Source of the DNA: Yinghuangia elevatio
GTDB taxonomy: Bacteria; Actinomycetota; Actinomycetes; Streptomycetales; Streptomycetaceae
Length of the DNA: 64,000 nt
Direction: 5' to 3'
NCBI RefSeq assembly: GCF_040649515.1
Contig: NZ_JBEZFP010000013.1
Location: 1-64,000 of the forward strand
In this document: positions 26,885 through 35,516 of the stretch, piece by piece
How the letters are laid out: every line of letters starts with the position of its first letter
Numbering within the stretch: position 1 is the stretch's first letter
Notes under the pieces: generated by a model
Database searches by the model: none
The model's input: only the letters and a program-made list of their open reading frames with translations
What the model was told of the DNA's origin: nothing
Translations under genes and position numbers: made by a program

Positions 26885-27274
26885 TCAGGCTTGTTCGTCG
26901 CGGCGGCGCTTCCAGCGCTCCTCGATGCGGTTCATCATCTTGGCGCGGCGCGGGCGCGGTGCCCGTCCCGTGCTCCCCGAGCCGCCTTCCGCCTGCGCCT
27001 GCCCCGGCGAACGGCGCCAGCCGGTGACGGCGAGCACGGCACCCGTGAGCATCAGCAGGAAGCCGACGACACTGATCCAGATTGCCGGCAGCATGACGCC
27101 GGTCATGAGCAGAACGAGGCCGACGACGAAACCGGCGATCGCCCAGCCCGTCCGACGCCGGGTATGCGTGCGCATGCCGGCACCCTCGAGCGCTGTCGCG
27201 AACTTGGGGTCTTCGGCGTACAGCGCTCGCTCCATCTGCTCGAGCAAGCGCTGCTCGTGCTCTGAGAGCGGCAC
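26885..27274 (-). CDS. DUF3040 domain membrane protein
   Basis: The 129-residue actinobacterial protein of unknown function begins VPLSEHEQRLLEQMERALYAEDPKFA, the DUF3040 signature (split by the family's acidic Glu-Asp-Pro). Two membrane helices follow (GWAIAGFVVGLVLLMTGVML and WISVVGFLLMLTGAVLAVTG) and then a basic tail. The GTG at 27274 has AAGGAGG five bases upstream. A promoter-like pair lies about 50-70 bases upstream. Confidence 0.9.
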   Translation of the reverse strand: MPLSEHEQRLLEQMERALYAEDPKFATALEGAGMRTHTRRRTGWAIAGFVVGLVLLMTGVMLPAIWISVVGFLLMLTGAVLAVTGWRRSPGQAQAEGGSGSTGRAPRPRRAKMMNRIEERWKRRRDEQA

Positions 27275-27319
27275 GGCGTCCTCCTTCGTCGGCCGCGAGG
27301 CGACCGGTGCGGCCCTTTC

Positions 27320-27348
27320 AGGATAGGCAGGTAACCGCCATCGTGAAA
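27320..27348 (-). promoter_or_regulatory. Candidate promoter of the DUF3040 gene
   Basis: TTTCAC (27348-27343) and TATCCT (27325-27320) on the minus strand are separated by 17 bases, about 45 bases before the GTG. The rest of the 318-bp gap to dinB holds nothing recognisable. Confidence 0.5.
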
Positions 27349-27592
27349 GCCACCCGCGAAAGACGACTCGGCCACATCTGCCGCCATGTCGACTTGCGTA
27401 CGCGGGTGACGTCTCCGTCGACGACGGGTTCCCCACCTTCCCCATGCATTCCCTGTCCGGTGCGCGGTCATGTCAGATCGATACGACCGAGCGGCGGGAG
27501 CTGAACAGGGGTGCGGCGACCGGCGTACGGACACCGGCCGCTTCCAGGATGATATGCGTCCCCGACCATTCCCACACCGCTGACGAACGTGA

Positions 27593-28804
27593 TCAGCCGC
27601 GGGTTCCCGGCGGTCGCCCGGACGATCCGCCGAGCAGGCTCGCGGGCGCCAGCGCCTGGCCGCCGAAACGGTCCCGCACGGCGTCGGCGGCGCGCTCCAC
27701 CTCCGCCCAGCCCCGGGCCCGTTCGCCGAGCACCATCTGACGGGGGCGGTCGCCGTCGACCAGGTGCTCCATGCGCACCCCGACCAGGCGCAGGCGGGCG
27801 CGTTCGAGTCCGAGGCCGGCGTGCAGGGCGCATGCGGTCGTGTAGATCTCGCGGCCCACGTCGGTCGCCTCGCGCAGGGTCTTCGACCTGGTCAACGTGG
27901 TGAAGTCGGAGAAGCGCACCTTGATGGAGACGGTACGGCCGGCCAGCCCGGCGGCGCGCAGGCGGGCACCGGTGCGGGTGGCGAGGCGGAGCAGCGCGCG
28001 GCGTACGACCTCGGGGTCGTCGACGTCCGCGGGGAAGGTCTCCTCGTGGCCCATGCTGCGCTCGGGTTCGGACGGAACCACCGGGCGCTCGTCGCGTCCC
28101 CAGGCCAGCGCGTGCAGAGTGCGGCCCGCGGCTTGGCCCAGGGCCCGGCAGAGCGTCGCACGCGGGGTGTGGGCGATATCACCCACGGTGTGCAGTCCCA
28201 GGCGGGTCAGGACGGCTTCGGTGCGTTCTCCCACCCCCCACAGCCGGGAGACCGGGAGGGGGTGCAGGAAGGCGACGGCCTCATGGTCGTGGACCAGGCA
28301 GAGACCGTCCGGCTTGACGGTGGCACCGGCCAGCTTGGCGACGAACTTCGTGCCCGCGACGCCGACCGAACAGGTGATGCCCTGCTCGTCGGCGATGCGG
28401 GCGCGGATCATCTCGCCGACGCGCACCGGGTCGCCGCCGAGGCGGCGCAGCGAGCCGCCGAGGTCGAGGAACGCCTCGTCGAGGGAGAGCGGTTCGACGG
28501 TCGGGGTGATCGAGCGCAGCATCGCCATGACGTTGTCGGACACGCGCGCGTACTCGTCGTGATCGGGCGGGAGGTAGACGGCCTGCGGGCAGAGGCGACG
28601 GGCGCGGCCGACCGGCTGGCCCGCGTGCACGCCGTACGCGCGGACGTCGTGCGTCGCGGACAACACGACCCCGCGCGCGCCCAGCGCCCCGACGACGACG
28701 GGCCGCCCGGCCAGTTCGGGACGGCGGCGGATCTCGACGGACGCGTAGAAGGCGTCCATGTCGACGTGCATCACGGTGGGCGGGGTGGTGGGGTCGGAGG
28801 TCAT
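27593..28804 (-). CDS. dinB: Y-family DNA polymerase IV (DinB)
   Basis: This is a translesion DNA polymerase. The 403-residue product has intact catalytic motifs: VMHVDMDAFYASVEIRRRPE (first metal Asp) and EPLSLDEAFLDLGG (Asp-Glu pair). The helix-hairpin-helix (RLWGVGERTEAVLTRLGLHT) and the little-finger domain follow. Both catalytic motifs are retained, unlike the degenerate ImuB proteins. It is the last gene of a minus-strand run starting at an SOS box at 34.9 kb, 72 bases after a methyltransferase gene. Confidence 0.94.
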   Translation of the reverse strand: MTSDPTTPPTVMHVDMDAFYASVEIRRRPELAGRPVVVGALGARGVVLSATHDVRAYGVHAGQPVGRARRLCPQAVYLPPDHDEYARVSDNVMAMLRSITPTVEPLSLDEAFLDLGGSLRRLGGDPVRVGEMIRARIADEQGITCSVGVAGTKFVAKLAGATVKPDGLCLVHDHEAVAFLHPLPVSRLWGVGERTEAVLTRLGLHTVGDIAHTPRATLCRALGQAAGRTLHALAWGRDERPVVPSEPERSMGHEETFPADVDDPEVVRRALLRLATRTGARLRAAGLAGRTVSIKVRFSDFTTLTRSKTLREATDVGREIYTTACALHAGLGLERARLRLVGVRMEHLVDGDRPRQMVLGERARGWAEVERAADAVRDRFGGQALAPASLLGGSSGRPPGTRG

Positions 28805-28876
28805 GGGCTCACCACCCCGGGCCCGCGCTGCGCCTGGCGTCCCGCGCGTGCGGGTACCCGGCGTACCCCGGGCGCG

Positions 28877-29605
28877 CTACTTGTCGGCGAGCAGGTGGAT
28901 CTGGGTCGCCAACGACCGGTACTCGGGCAGTTCCGCCGCGGCCCGCTCCAGGTCGAGCAGCGCGTCGAACGACGCGGGGTCGTCGACGAGCACACCCGGC
29001 ACCAGGTCCGCGAAGACCCGGACCGCGTGCACCGGTCCCGGCCGCAGGCCCACCTTGGTGAGCAGCGCGGTGAGTTCGTCGACGGAGAACCTGCGCGGCA
29101 GCGCCGCCGGGTCGGCGAGCGCCGCGGCGGCCTGGGCGAAGTGCCCGGCCAGGGCCCGTGCCAGCACGGCCCCGGTGCGGTTCGCGGCGAGCAGGCTGAG
29201 CGTGCCGCCGTCGCGCAGCGACGCCGCGACGGTGCCCAGCGCATCGTCGGGCTCGTCGACGACCTCCAGGACGCCATGGCACAGCACGATGTCCGCGGCC
29301 TCCCGCTCGACCACGTCGAACAGGTTCTGGGTGTCGCCCTGGTACGCCTTGACCAGGTCGGTGACGCCGGCCTCGGCCGCCCGCCGCTCCAGCGCGGCCA
29401 GCGCGTCGGGGCTGGGGTCGACGACGGTGACCCGGTGCCCGAGCCGGGCCAGCGGCACGGCGAAGTTGCCGGTGCCGCCCCCGGTGTCGAGGACGTCGAG
29501 CACATTCCGCCCCGCGGCCCGCGCGCGGCGGTCCAGCGCGTCGCGCAGCACCTGCCACACCACAGCGGTACGCATCGAGCTGCGGCGTCGCATCTGGTCG
29601 GACAC
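28877..29605 (-). CDS. Class I SAM-dependent methyltransferase
   Basis: The 242-residue product has the SAM motif VLDVLDTGGGTGNFAVPLAR, the acidic strand end VTVVDPSPDAL and motif IV (DIVLCHGVLEVVDEPDDAL). It resembles actinobacterial methyltransferases of the SmtA/UbiE-like group; the substrate is unknown. The GTG at 29605 has AGGAGG nine bases upstream. It sits between dnaE2 and dinB, but nothing in its sequence ties it to DNA repair. Confidence 0.88.
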   Translation of the reverse strand: MSDQMRRRSSMRTAVVWQVLRDALDRRARAAGRNVLDVLDTGGGTGNFAVPLARLGHRVTVVDPSPDALAALERRAAEAGVTDLVKAYQGDTQNLFDVVEREAADIVLCHGVLEVVDEPDDALGTVAASLRDGGTLSLLAANRTGAVLARALAGHFAQAAAALADPAALPRRFSVDELTALLTKVGLRPGPVHAVRVFADLVPGVLVDDPASFDALLDLERAAAELPEYRSLATQIHLLADK

Positions 29606-29718
29606 GGGAGGCCTCCTGTCGTCTGCCGGGAGCTCCACCCTAGTGCCGGATTGACGCGGATTCGCCCGGCCGCGAGCGCCGTGGACAGCGTCTTGGGCGG
29701 CGCCTCGGGCGGCTCAAG

Positions 29719-29778
29719 CATCGGTTCGGGCATCGGTTCGGGCATCGGTTCGGGCATCGGCTCGGGCATCGGCTCGGG
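29719..29778. repeat. Five tandem copies of a 12-bp repeat
   Basis: The unit CATCGG(T/C)TCGGG occurs five times head to tail between the dnaE2 stop and the methyltransferase start. The last two copies share a T-to-C change. On the minus strand it would read as Pro-Met-Pro-Glu repeats, in a frame opened by an ATG overlapping the dnaE2 stop; no real gene is supported. Confidence 0.85.
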
Positions 29779-29819
29779 CGGCTTGCCGGGCAGCACGCCG
29801 GGCGGCGCTTCGGGCGGCG

Positions 29820-32800
29820 TCATCCCGAACTCCCCGGGCTCGCGTGCCACAGTTTGCGCGGCGCGTCCTTGGTGGGAGTGCCCGGCGGGCGCAGGTCGGC
29901 GTACGGCGACACCTTGAACCCGCTCGCATGCACCAGCACGCGGTGCATCACCGGTCGGGTCGAACGGCTCGCCGCGGCGCCCTCGACGGCCTCCTCGGTG
30001 ACCCCGGCAGTCGCGCCCGCAGCCCCGGCACCCGCCATGAGTGCGTGGACGGCTTCGGTACCGCCCTCGCACCAGGCCTCGTGCAGCGCGCCCATCTCCC
30101 AGCAGCCGGTCGCGCGCAGCGACACCCCGCGCGGGCCGGTACGCCGGAGCACGCCGCGTACGACCAGGAGCCAGGAGTGGAACAGCGTGGCGGCGTAGGG
30201 GCCCTGGGCGTCCTCGAAGAACGTCGCGTCGACCGGCCCCGTCGCGTCGTCGAGGGTCAGGAACACGACGCGGCGGCCGGACCGCACCGGCGGGGTCTGG
30301 GTGGCGACCTTGACGCCCGCGACCAGGATCTCGCTGCGCGACCGCCGGGCGAGCAGGTCGCGCGAGCGCGTCACGCCGATCGCGTCGAGGAAGTCGTCGT
30401 AGAAGCCGACCACATGCCGGTCGGCGTCCATGCCCAGGATCTCCAGTTCGGCGCGCACCCGTTCGGCGGGTGTCATCTCCGGCAGGCCGGTCACCGCGGG
30501 CGCCTCGTTGTCGGCGAGTCCGAAGGCGAGTTGGGCGGCGGACGCCCCGGAAGGCCACGTCCCGGCTCTGTTTCCGGCTCTGTTCCCGGCTTTGGTTCCG
30601 GGCCCGGGCCCGGGCGCGTTGCTGTTGCTGCTGCCGGTTTTGGTTGCGGTTCCGGTTCCGGCCGTGGCCACGGCTCCCGGCCGGCCGCCGGCCCCCGCCG
30701 CACGTCGGCCCTTGGCCGGCGCGACCTCGCGGCCGTATCGGTCCAGGTCGGTCAGTTGCAGCAGCAAGTCCCGCCGCGTCGGCCCGCCGCCGCCCGTACC
30801 GATGCCGTGCACCGCGTCGAACGCGCCGACCAGGATCAGGCGCTCGGTCACCGGCCGGGACACCCCGGTGCGGTGCCAGAAGTCGGCCAGGGAGGTGAAC
30901 GGTCGTACCCCGAGGATGCGTTCGACCTCGGCCTCGCTGATGCCCTTCACCTCGGCCAGCGCGATGCGGATGCCCTCCTGTCCGCCGGCCTCCTCGACGC
31001 GGTAGACGGCGTCCGAGACGTTGACGTCGACCCCCAGCACCGGGACCCCGAACTGCCGTGCGTCGTCCAGGATCAGACGCTTCGGGTACATCCCCGGGTC
31101 GTGGGTCAGGAGACCCGCGACGAAGGCCGCCGTGTGGTGCGCCTTGAGCCACGCGGACTGGTACGTCGGCACCGCGAAGGCCGCCGCGTGCGCCTTGCAG
31201 AACCCGAACGACGCGAACGCCTTGAGGACTTCCCACACCCGTTCGACGGTGGCCCGGTCGTACCCGCGCCGGTCCGCCTCGACGCAGAACCAGTCGCGGA
31301 TCGCGACCTGCCCGTCGACCGTGCCCAGCGCGCGCCGCGCGACGTCAGCCCGGGCGAAGTCGCAGCCCGTCATGGTCGCGACCATGCGGATCACCTGCTC
31401 GTGGAACACCACGACGCCCTCGGTCTCGGCGAGCGCGGGCCACAGGTCGCGGTGGATGACGTCGGGTGCGGACCAGCCCTGACGGGCGTTCAGGAACGGG
31501 GTGACCATGTCGCTCTTGACCGGCCCCGGCCGGAACAGCGAGATGTCGACGATCAGGTCCTCGAACGTCTCGGGGGCGAACTTGCCCACCAGTTCCCGCT
31601 GTCCGGGCGACTCGATCTGGAAGCAGCCGAGGGTGCGCGTCGACCGGATCAGCTCGAAGGTGTCCGGGTCGTCGAACGGCACGGCGTCCAGGTCGATCCG
31701 CCCGCCGCCGGTGCGCTCGACCTCGTCGAGGGCGTGCGCCATCGCGGACTGCATGCGTACGCCCAGCACGTCCAGCTTGAGCAGCCCCAGGTCCTCGACG
31801 TCGTCCTTGCCGAACTGGCTCATCGGGAAGTCCTGCGCGCTGGTCTCCACGGGCGTGCGGTCGAGCAGGCTGACGTCGGACAGCAACACGCCGCACGGGT
31901 GCAGCGCCAGGTGGCGCGGCAGCCGGTCGAGGCGTTCGGCGAGCGTGAGCAACGTGCCGAAGCTCCCCTCCGTGATGCCGGAGGCGCGCAGTTCGGGCAG
32001 GTCGCGCAGCGCGGCCCGGACGTCGCGGGCGCGGATATGCGGGAACGCCTTTGCCACCGCGTCGATTTCACCGGGCGGCAGGCCGAGGGCGGCACCGACG
32101 TCGCGGATCGCGTGGCGTGCCTTGTACGTCTCGGTCATCGACACCATCGCGCAGCGCTCGGCGCCGAACTTCTCGAGGATGCGCTCGTACACGTCGGTGC
32201 GGCGGGCCGATTCGACGTCGACGTCGATGTCCGGCAGTGCGGAGCGGCGGTCGGAGACGAAGCGCTCCATGATCAGGCCGTACCGCATCGGGTCCACGCC
32301 GGAGATGCCGATCAGGTGGTTGACCAGGCTGCCCGCCCCCGAGCCGCGCGCCGCGCAGCGCACGCCCATCTCACGGATGAGGTCGACGACTCCCGCGACG
32401 GTCAGGAAGTACGACGGCAGTCCGAGCCGTCCGATCAGGTCGAGTTCGTCGTCAAGGCGCTTGCGTACCTTCGCGGTCGGTTCCATCCCGCGCAGCCCGA
32501 GCCCCGCCTCGCAGCGGTGCCGCAGCTCCGCCGCGGCCTCGTGGGACGCCACTCCGACGACCTCCGGCTCCGGGTAGAACACCTTGCCCATGCCGAGGTC
32601 TTCGCGCGGATCGAGCACGAGCGACTCGGCCAGGTCGCGGGTACGGGCCAGCAGCGCGCCCGCGGTTCCGCGGTCGGCGTGCAGGGCGATCTCGGCGGCC
32701 ACGCGGACCATGTCGAGGGCCGGCTTCAAGTAGCCCTCGCTGCCCACCCGGTCGAGATGGCGGTGACCGAGCGGCACCAGGCGGCGGGAGGCGTCGAGGA

Positions 32801-33641
32801 CGTCGGCGACGGGTGCGTCGCCGCGCTCGGCGTACCGGACGGCGTTGGTCAGCACGGCCGGGACGCCGAGCGCGTCGGCCGCAAGCAGCATGCGCGCGGC
32901 GAGGGTGGTGGACATCGGACCGCCGGACGGGCCGAGGTGGCTGACCAGTTCGACGTGCAGCGCGCCGGGCGGGAGGGCGTCACGGTACGCGGTGAGCAGG
33001 TGCGCGGCGTGGGCGTCGCGCCGGGCCGCCACCGCACGGCCGAACTCGGAGTCGGGTCCGATGAGCACCACCAGGTCGCCGCGCGCGGCGTGTTCGGCGA
33101 GCGACGCACGGGTGCACGCGGGGACGGGGCGCGCGGCCGCGTCGTGGACCTGCGTCTCGCGGCCCCGGCGGTGGGCGTCGCTGATGAGTCGGCAGAGGGC
33201 GGCCCAGCCGGTGCGACCGCGGGCGAGGACGGTGACGCGGGGGTGGCGGGGGTCGACGTACGCTCCGCCGCGCGCGGGGGTCTTGCGGGTCTTGGCGCTC
33301 CCCCGGGCGCCACCGCCGAGCCCGACGCCGCCGAACCCGCCGGCGTCGGCGTATTCACCCGGCCTGCCGCCCCTGCTGCCACGGCTGTTGCGACCGCCGC
33401 GGGGGTCCGCCCCGCCGTCTTCCGGGAGCACGGCCAGATCCGCCCCGATGATCGGGCGGATGCCCGCCTTGACGCAGGCCTTCACGAACGCGACGGCGCC
33501 GTAGACGCCGTCGCGGTCGGTGAGGGCCAGCGCGTCCATGCCCTCGTCGGCGGCGCGCTCGACGAGGGTGTGCGGATGGGGCACGCCGTACCGCATCGAA
33601 TACCCCGAGGCGACGTGCAGGTGGGTGAACGGAGGGGTCAT
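29820..33641 (-). CDS. dnaE2: Error-prone DNA polymerase III alpha subunit DnaE2 (ImuC)
   Basis: This is a C-family polymerase for damage-induced mutagenesis. The 1273-residue product starts with the PHP domain (FTHLHVASGYSMRYGVPHPH, then LALTDRDGVYG). Polymerase motifs include RGSGAGSLVNHLIGISGVDP and the catalytic PDIDVDVESARR, with GFCKAHAAAFA in the fingers and an OB-fold near the C-terminus. It is longer than usual (about 1050-1170) because of two Gly-rich insertions, one in the PHP region (about residues 65-105) and one of about 70 residues before SAAQLAFGLAD. It is downstream of the HEPN and DUF6504 genes, which with dinB and the SOS box supports DnaE2 over replicative DnaE1. Confidence 0.92.
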   Translation of the reverse strand: MTPPFTHLHVASGYSMRYGVPHPHTLVERAADEGMDALALTDRDGVYGAVAFVKACVKAGIRPIIGADLAVLPEDGGADPRGGRNSRGSRGGRPGEYADAGGFGGVGLGGGARGSAKTRKTPARGGAYVDPRHPRVTVLARGRTGWAALCRLISDAHRRGRETQVHDAAARPVPACTRASLAEHAARGDLVVLIGPDSEFGRAVAARRDAHAAHLLTAYRDALPPGALHVELVSHLGPSGGPMSTTLAARMLLAADALGVPAVLTNAVRYAERGDAPVADVLDASRRLVPLGHRHLDRVGSEGYLKPALDMVRVAAEIALHADRGTAGALLARTRDLAESLVLDPREDLGMGKVFYPEPEVVGVASHEAAAELRHRCEAGLGLRGMEPTAKVRKRLDDELDLIGRLGLPSYFLTVAGVVDLIREMGVRCAARGSGAGSLVNHLIGISGVDPMRYGLIMERFVSDRRSALPDIDVDVESARRTDVYERILEKFGAERCAMVSMTETYKARHAIRDVGAALGLPPGEIDAVAKAFPHIRARDVRAALRDLPELRASGITEGSFGTLLTLAERLDRLPRHLALHPCGVLLSDVSLLDRTPVETSAQDFPMSQFGKDDVEDLGLLKLDVLGVRMQSAMAHALDEVERTGGGRIDLDAVPFDDPDTFELIRSTRTLGCFQIESPGQRELVGKFAPETFEDLIVDISLFRPGPVKSDMVTPFLNARQGWSAPDVIHRDLWPALAETEGVVVFHEQVIRMVATMTGCDFARADVARRALGTVDGQVAIRDWFCVEADRRGYDRATVERVWEVLKAFASFGFCKAHAAAFAVPTYQSAWLKAHHTAAFVAGLLTHDPGMYPKRLILDDARQFGVPVLGVDVNVSDAVYRVEEAGGQEGIRIALAEVKGISEAEVERILGVRPFTSLADFWHRTGVSRPVTERLILVGAFDAVHGIGTGGGGPTRRDLLLQLTDLDRYGREVAPAKGRRAAGAGGRPGAVATAGTGTATKTGSSNSNAPGPGPGTKAGNRAGNRAGTWPSGASAAQLAFGLADNEAPAVTGLPEMTPAERVRAELEILGMDADRHVVGFYDDFLDAIGVTRSRDLLARRSRSEILVAGVKVATQTPPVRSGRRVVFLTLDDATGPVDATFFEDAQGPYAATLFHSWLLVVRGVLRRTGPRGVSLRATGCWEMGALHEAWCEGGTEAVHALMAGAGAAGATAGVTEEAVEGAAASRSTRPVMHRVLVHASGFKVSPYADLRPPGTPTKDAPRKLWHASPGSSG

Positions 33642-33779
33642 GGGGTGCTCGATGGGGTCGGGGGCGGTACGTGCGGCGGCGGCTGCTCCGTCAACCGGTC
33701 GGAACGGATGGGGCCTTGCTCCCCCGAGCAATCGGATCCCGCGCGAGCGGATCCGCGGCGGACCTGATGCGGTCCTGGG

Positions 33780-33830
33780 GCGTACCGCCGCGGATCCGCG
33801 GTGATCCGCGCTGATCCGGCGGCGGTACGC
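33780..33830 (-). promoter_or_regulatory. Long stem-loop between the HEPN gene and dnaE2
   Basis: Near-perfect arms GCGTACCGCCGCGGATC and GATCCGGCGGCGGTACGC flank an inner GATCCGCG repeat, starting six bases after the HEPN gene stop on the minus strand. There is no U-tract. It could weaken transcription into dnaE2 or stabilise the upstream message. Confidence 0.55.
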
Positions 33831-33835
33831 GGTGG

Positions 33836-34366
33836 TCAGTCCTCCTGCGGCGGCACCACGGTCAGCGCCGGCAGGCCGAGGAGTCGGACGACGAGGCGGA
33901 TGAACACCCCCACGTCCCGCACGAGATCGTCGGCCTCGCGCGCGGTGACGGCGTTCGGCAGTCCTGCCTCGGCCGCCGCGCGCTTGCGCGCTCCGCTCGC
34001 GAAGTATCCGGCCCACTCGGTCAGTTCAGGGGCCACCTGGGGCAGCAGCTGCCACGCGCTGCGGGGCGCGCGGCGGCGTCCCGGCTTCTCCTCCTCGGGG
34101 CGGGCCCGCGCGGCCAATACTGCGGCGGTCGTACGCAGCGCCGCGAGATGCGCGGCGGCGTAGCGCTCGTTGGGCGCGGTTGCCTCGGCTGCCTCCGCGA
34201 GTGCGCGGCGGGCGTGGGCGAGGAGGTCGAGAGCGCCGGGCGGCGCACTGGTCCAGCGCACGGGTGCGCGGGGTATCGACGGGAGGTGGGGTATGTCCCG
34301 GTTGTCGCGGGTACGGTCGCCCGTCTCCCCCGGTCGGCGTCGTGCTGCTGCGGATTCGGTGGCCAT
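33836..34366 (-). CDS. SAV_6107-type HEPN domain protein
   Basis: The 176-residue product matches the actinobacterial SAV_6107 HEPN family by its blocks LDLLAHARRALAEAAEATAP, NERYAAAHLAALRTTAAVLA, SAWQLLPQVAPELTEWAGYF and VTAREADDLVRDVGVFIRLV. An R-x4-H motif, the HEPN ribonuclease signature, is visible as R68-YAAA-H73. It lies 16 bases after the DUF6504 gene and upstream of dnaE2, a conserved order in Streptomyces as far as I recall. It may be an RNase or a scaffold in the mutagenesis complex; neither is proven. A GTG at 34372 is an alternative start. Confidence 0.85.
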   Translation of the reverse strand: MATESAAARRRPGETGDRTRDNRDIPHLPSIPRAPVRWTSAPPGALDLLAHARRALAEAAEATAPNERYAAAHLAALRTTAAVLAARARPEEEKPGRRRAPRSAWQLLPQVAPELTEWAGYFASGARKRAAAEAGLPNAVTAREADDLVRDVGVFIRLVVRLLGLPALTVVPPQED

Positions 34367-34382
34367 GATCACATCGCCGCCT

Positions 34383-34754
34383 TCAGTCCAGGGTCCGGGC
34401 GAGGGTCCAGGAACCTTGCGAGTCGAGCCTCAGGTCGAACACGCCGAGCGGCGCGCTGCGGCCGGCGGCTGCCTCGACGCGCCAGACCTCACGTTCGATG
34501 GCCAGGAGGGCCGTCCCCGTGCCGGCCGCCGGGGCGTCCGCGGTCACCACGCCGCTCGTACGGCTCCCCGTGCGGGCACCCGCGCCTGTGTGCGCTCCCG
34601 CGCGGTTGGTGTGACCGGCGTGCCACCACTCCTCGTTCTCCACCCAGTGGTCGAGGACGTCCCTCACCACGTACAGCTTGTCGTGCCACAGGAACCGGGC
34701 CGGTTCCCCTCCGCTGCGTACTACCTCCACCGGGTCGATGTGACGACGTGCCAT
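34383..34754 (-). CDS. DUF6504 family protein
   Basis: The 123-residue protein of unknown function has the DUF6504 blocks RHIDPVEVVRSGGEPARFLW, RDVLDHWVENEEWWH and ALLAIEREVWRVEAA, ending in GVFDLRLDSQGSWTLARTLD. The middle is a Gly/Thr-rich loop. The ATG at 34754 follows AAGGAGAGG. It is the first gene behind the LexA box and heads the HEPN-dnaE2-methyltransferase-dinB run. DUF6504 proteins usually travel with dnaE2 or dinB genes, so a role in translesion synthesis is inferred. Confidence 0.85.
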   Translation of the reverse strand: MARRHIDPVEVVRSGGEPARFLWHDKLYVVRDVLDHWVENEEWWHAGHTNRAGAHTGAGARTGSRTSGVVTADAPAAGTGTALLAIEREVWRVEAAAGRSAPLGVFDLRLDSQGSWTLARTLD

Positions 34755-34891
34755 GGCCTCTCCTTCACTGCGGTGACCCGGCCGGAGATGCGCTTCCCCT
34801 CGCACCCCCGGCCGGGGTCGGTTTCCGCCGGACGAACCCGAGCCCCTGTCGATCCCCGCGAGGCCGGCCCCTTCGGAGCCACCTTCGAAAA

Positions 34892-34948
34892 TCGAACTCA
34901 AGTTCGAACCTGTGGCTTCAGTAAACCTCGCGGCTTCCACGACGTCAA
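34892..34948 (-). promoter_or_regulatory. SOS (LexA) box and promoter of the DUF6504-dnaE2 operon
   Basis: TCGAACTCAAGTTCGA (34892-34907) fits the actinobacterial/Bacillus LexA consensus CGAAC-N4-GTTCG perfectly. Just upstream on the minus strand, TTGACG (34948-34943) and TTTACT (34925-34920), 17 bases apart, form a promoter whose start would fall at or next to the box. An imperfect second site (CGATC-TTT-GTTCG) lies near 34995-35008. LexA repression of the mutagenesis cassette is strongly suggested. Confidence 0.88.
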
Positions 34949-35078
34949 CGTCATAAGGCGCGAGTCGCCAGCCTTGCCGCGCTCCTGCTGTTTTCGATCT
35001 TTGTTCGATTTTTCGGCGCTCGGGAACCACCGTCGCACGAGCCACTGACACCCGGCCGTCGATGCCTATGCTGCGGCC

Positions 35079-35432
35079 ATGGAGATCTGGCACAACCCGC
35101 GTTGTTCGAAGAGCCGTGCGGCGACCGCGTTCCTCGACGAGGCCGGCGTCGACTACGGCACCCGCCGCTACCTGGAGGACCCGCCGAGCGCGGACGAGAT
35201 CCGCGACGTACTGGAGCGCCTGGGCATGGACCCCTGGGACATCACCCGAACCGGCGACCAGGCCGCCAAGGACCTGGGCGTCACGGAATGGCCCAGGACC
35301 GCCGAGGAGCGCGAGCGGTGGATCACGGCCCTCGCCGAGCACCCCGCGCTGATCCAGCGCCCGATCGTGATCGGCGACGACGGCCGCGCCGTGGTCGCCC
35401 GCACCGACCAGGCGCTGCAGTCCCTCCTCTGA
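35079..35432 (+). CDS. ArsC/Spx-family thioredoxin-fold protein (arsenate reductase-like)
   Basis: The 117-residue product has the ArsC start MEIWHNPRCSKSRAATAFLD with the redox Cys in a Cys-x3-Arg setting, and the RPIVIGDDGRAVVAR end that includes the conserved Arg-Pro. This fits glutaredoxin-linked arsenate reductase-like proteins; there is no ars operon nearby, so arsenate reduction is unproven. It is divergent from the DUF6504 operon and followed by a perfect terminator. Confidence 0.86.
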   Translation: MEIWHNPRCSKSRAATAFLDEAGVDYGTRRYLEDPPSADEIRDVLERLGMDPWDITRTGDQAAKDLGVTEWPRTAEERERWITALAEHPALIQRPIVIGDDGRAVVARTDQALQSLL

Positions 35433-35479
35433 ATCCTCCTCTGAACCGCCCCGCCCCCGAAGACGGCGCCAAACAGGAC

Positions 35480-35516
35480 AGCGGGCTGTGCCTCCCCCGT
35501 GGAGGCACAGCCCGCT
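35480..35516. terminator. Stem-loop terminator after the arsC-like gene
   Basis: A perfect 16-bp stem (AGCGGGCTGTGCCTCC and its complement) with a 5-nt loop lies 47 bases after the stop. Confidence 0.85.

Noticed and set aside
29719..29778. Short tandem repeats as a possible CRISPR array
   Set aside because: The 12-bp units are contiguous with no spacers, and no cas genes are present.
28801..31236. 811-codon minus-strand frame across the 3' part of dnaE2 and the methyltransferase gene
   Set aside because: It overlaps two real genes in another frame and shows no protein-like conservation.
29844..33767. 1307-codon plus-strand open frame opposite dnaE2
   Set aside because: Fully antisense to a polymerase gene with clear catalytic motifs; composition is a reverse image, no domain visible.
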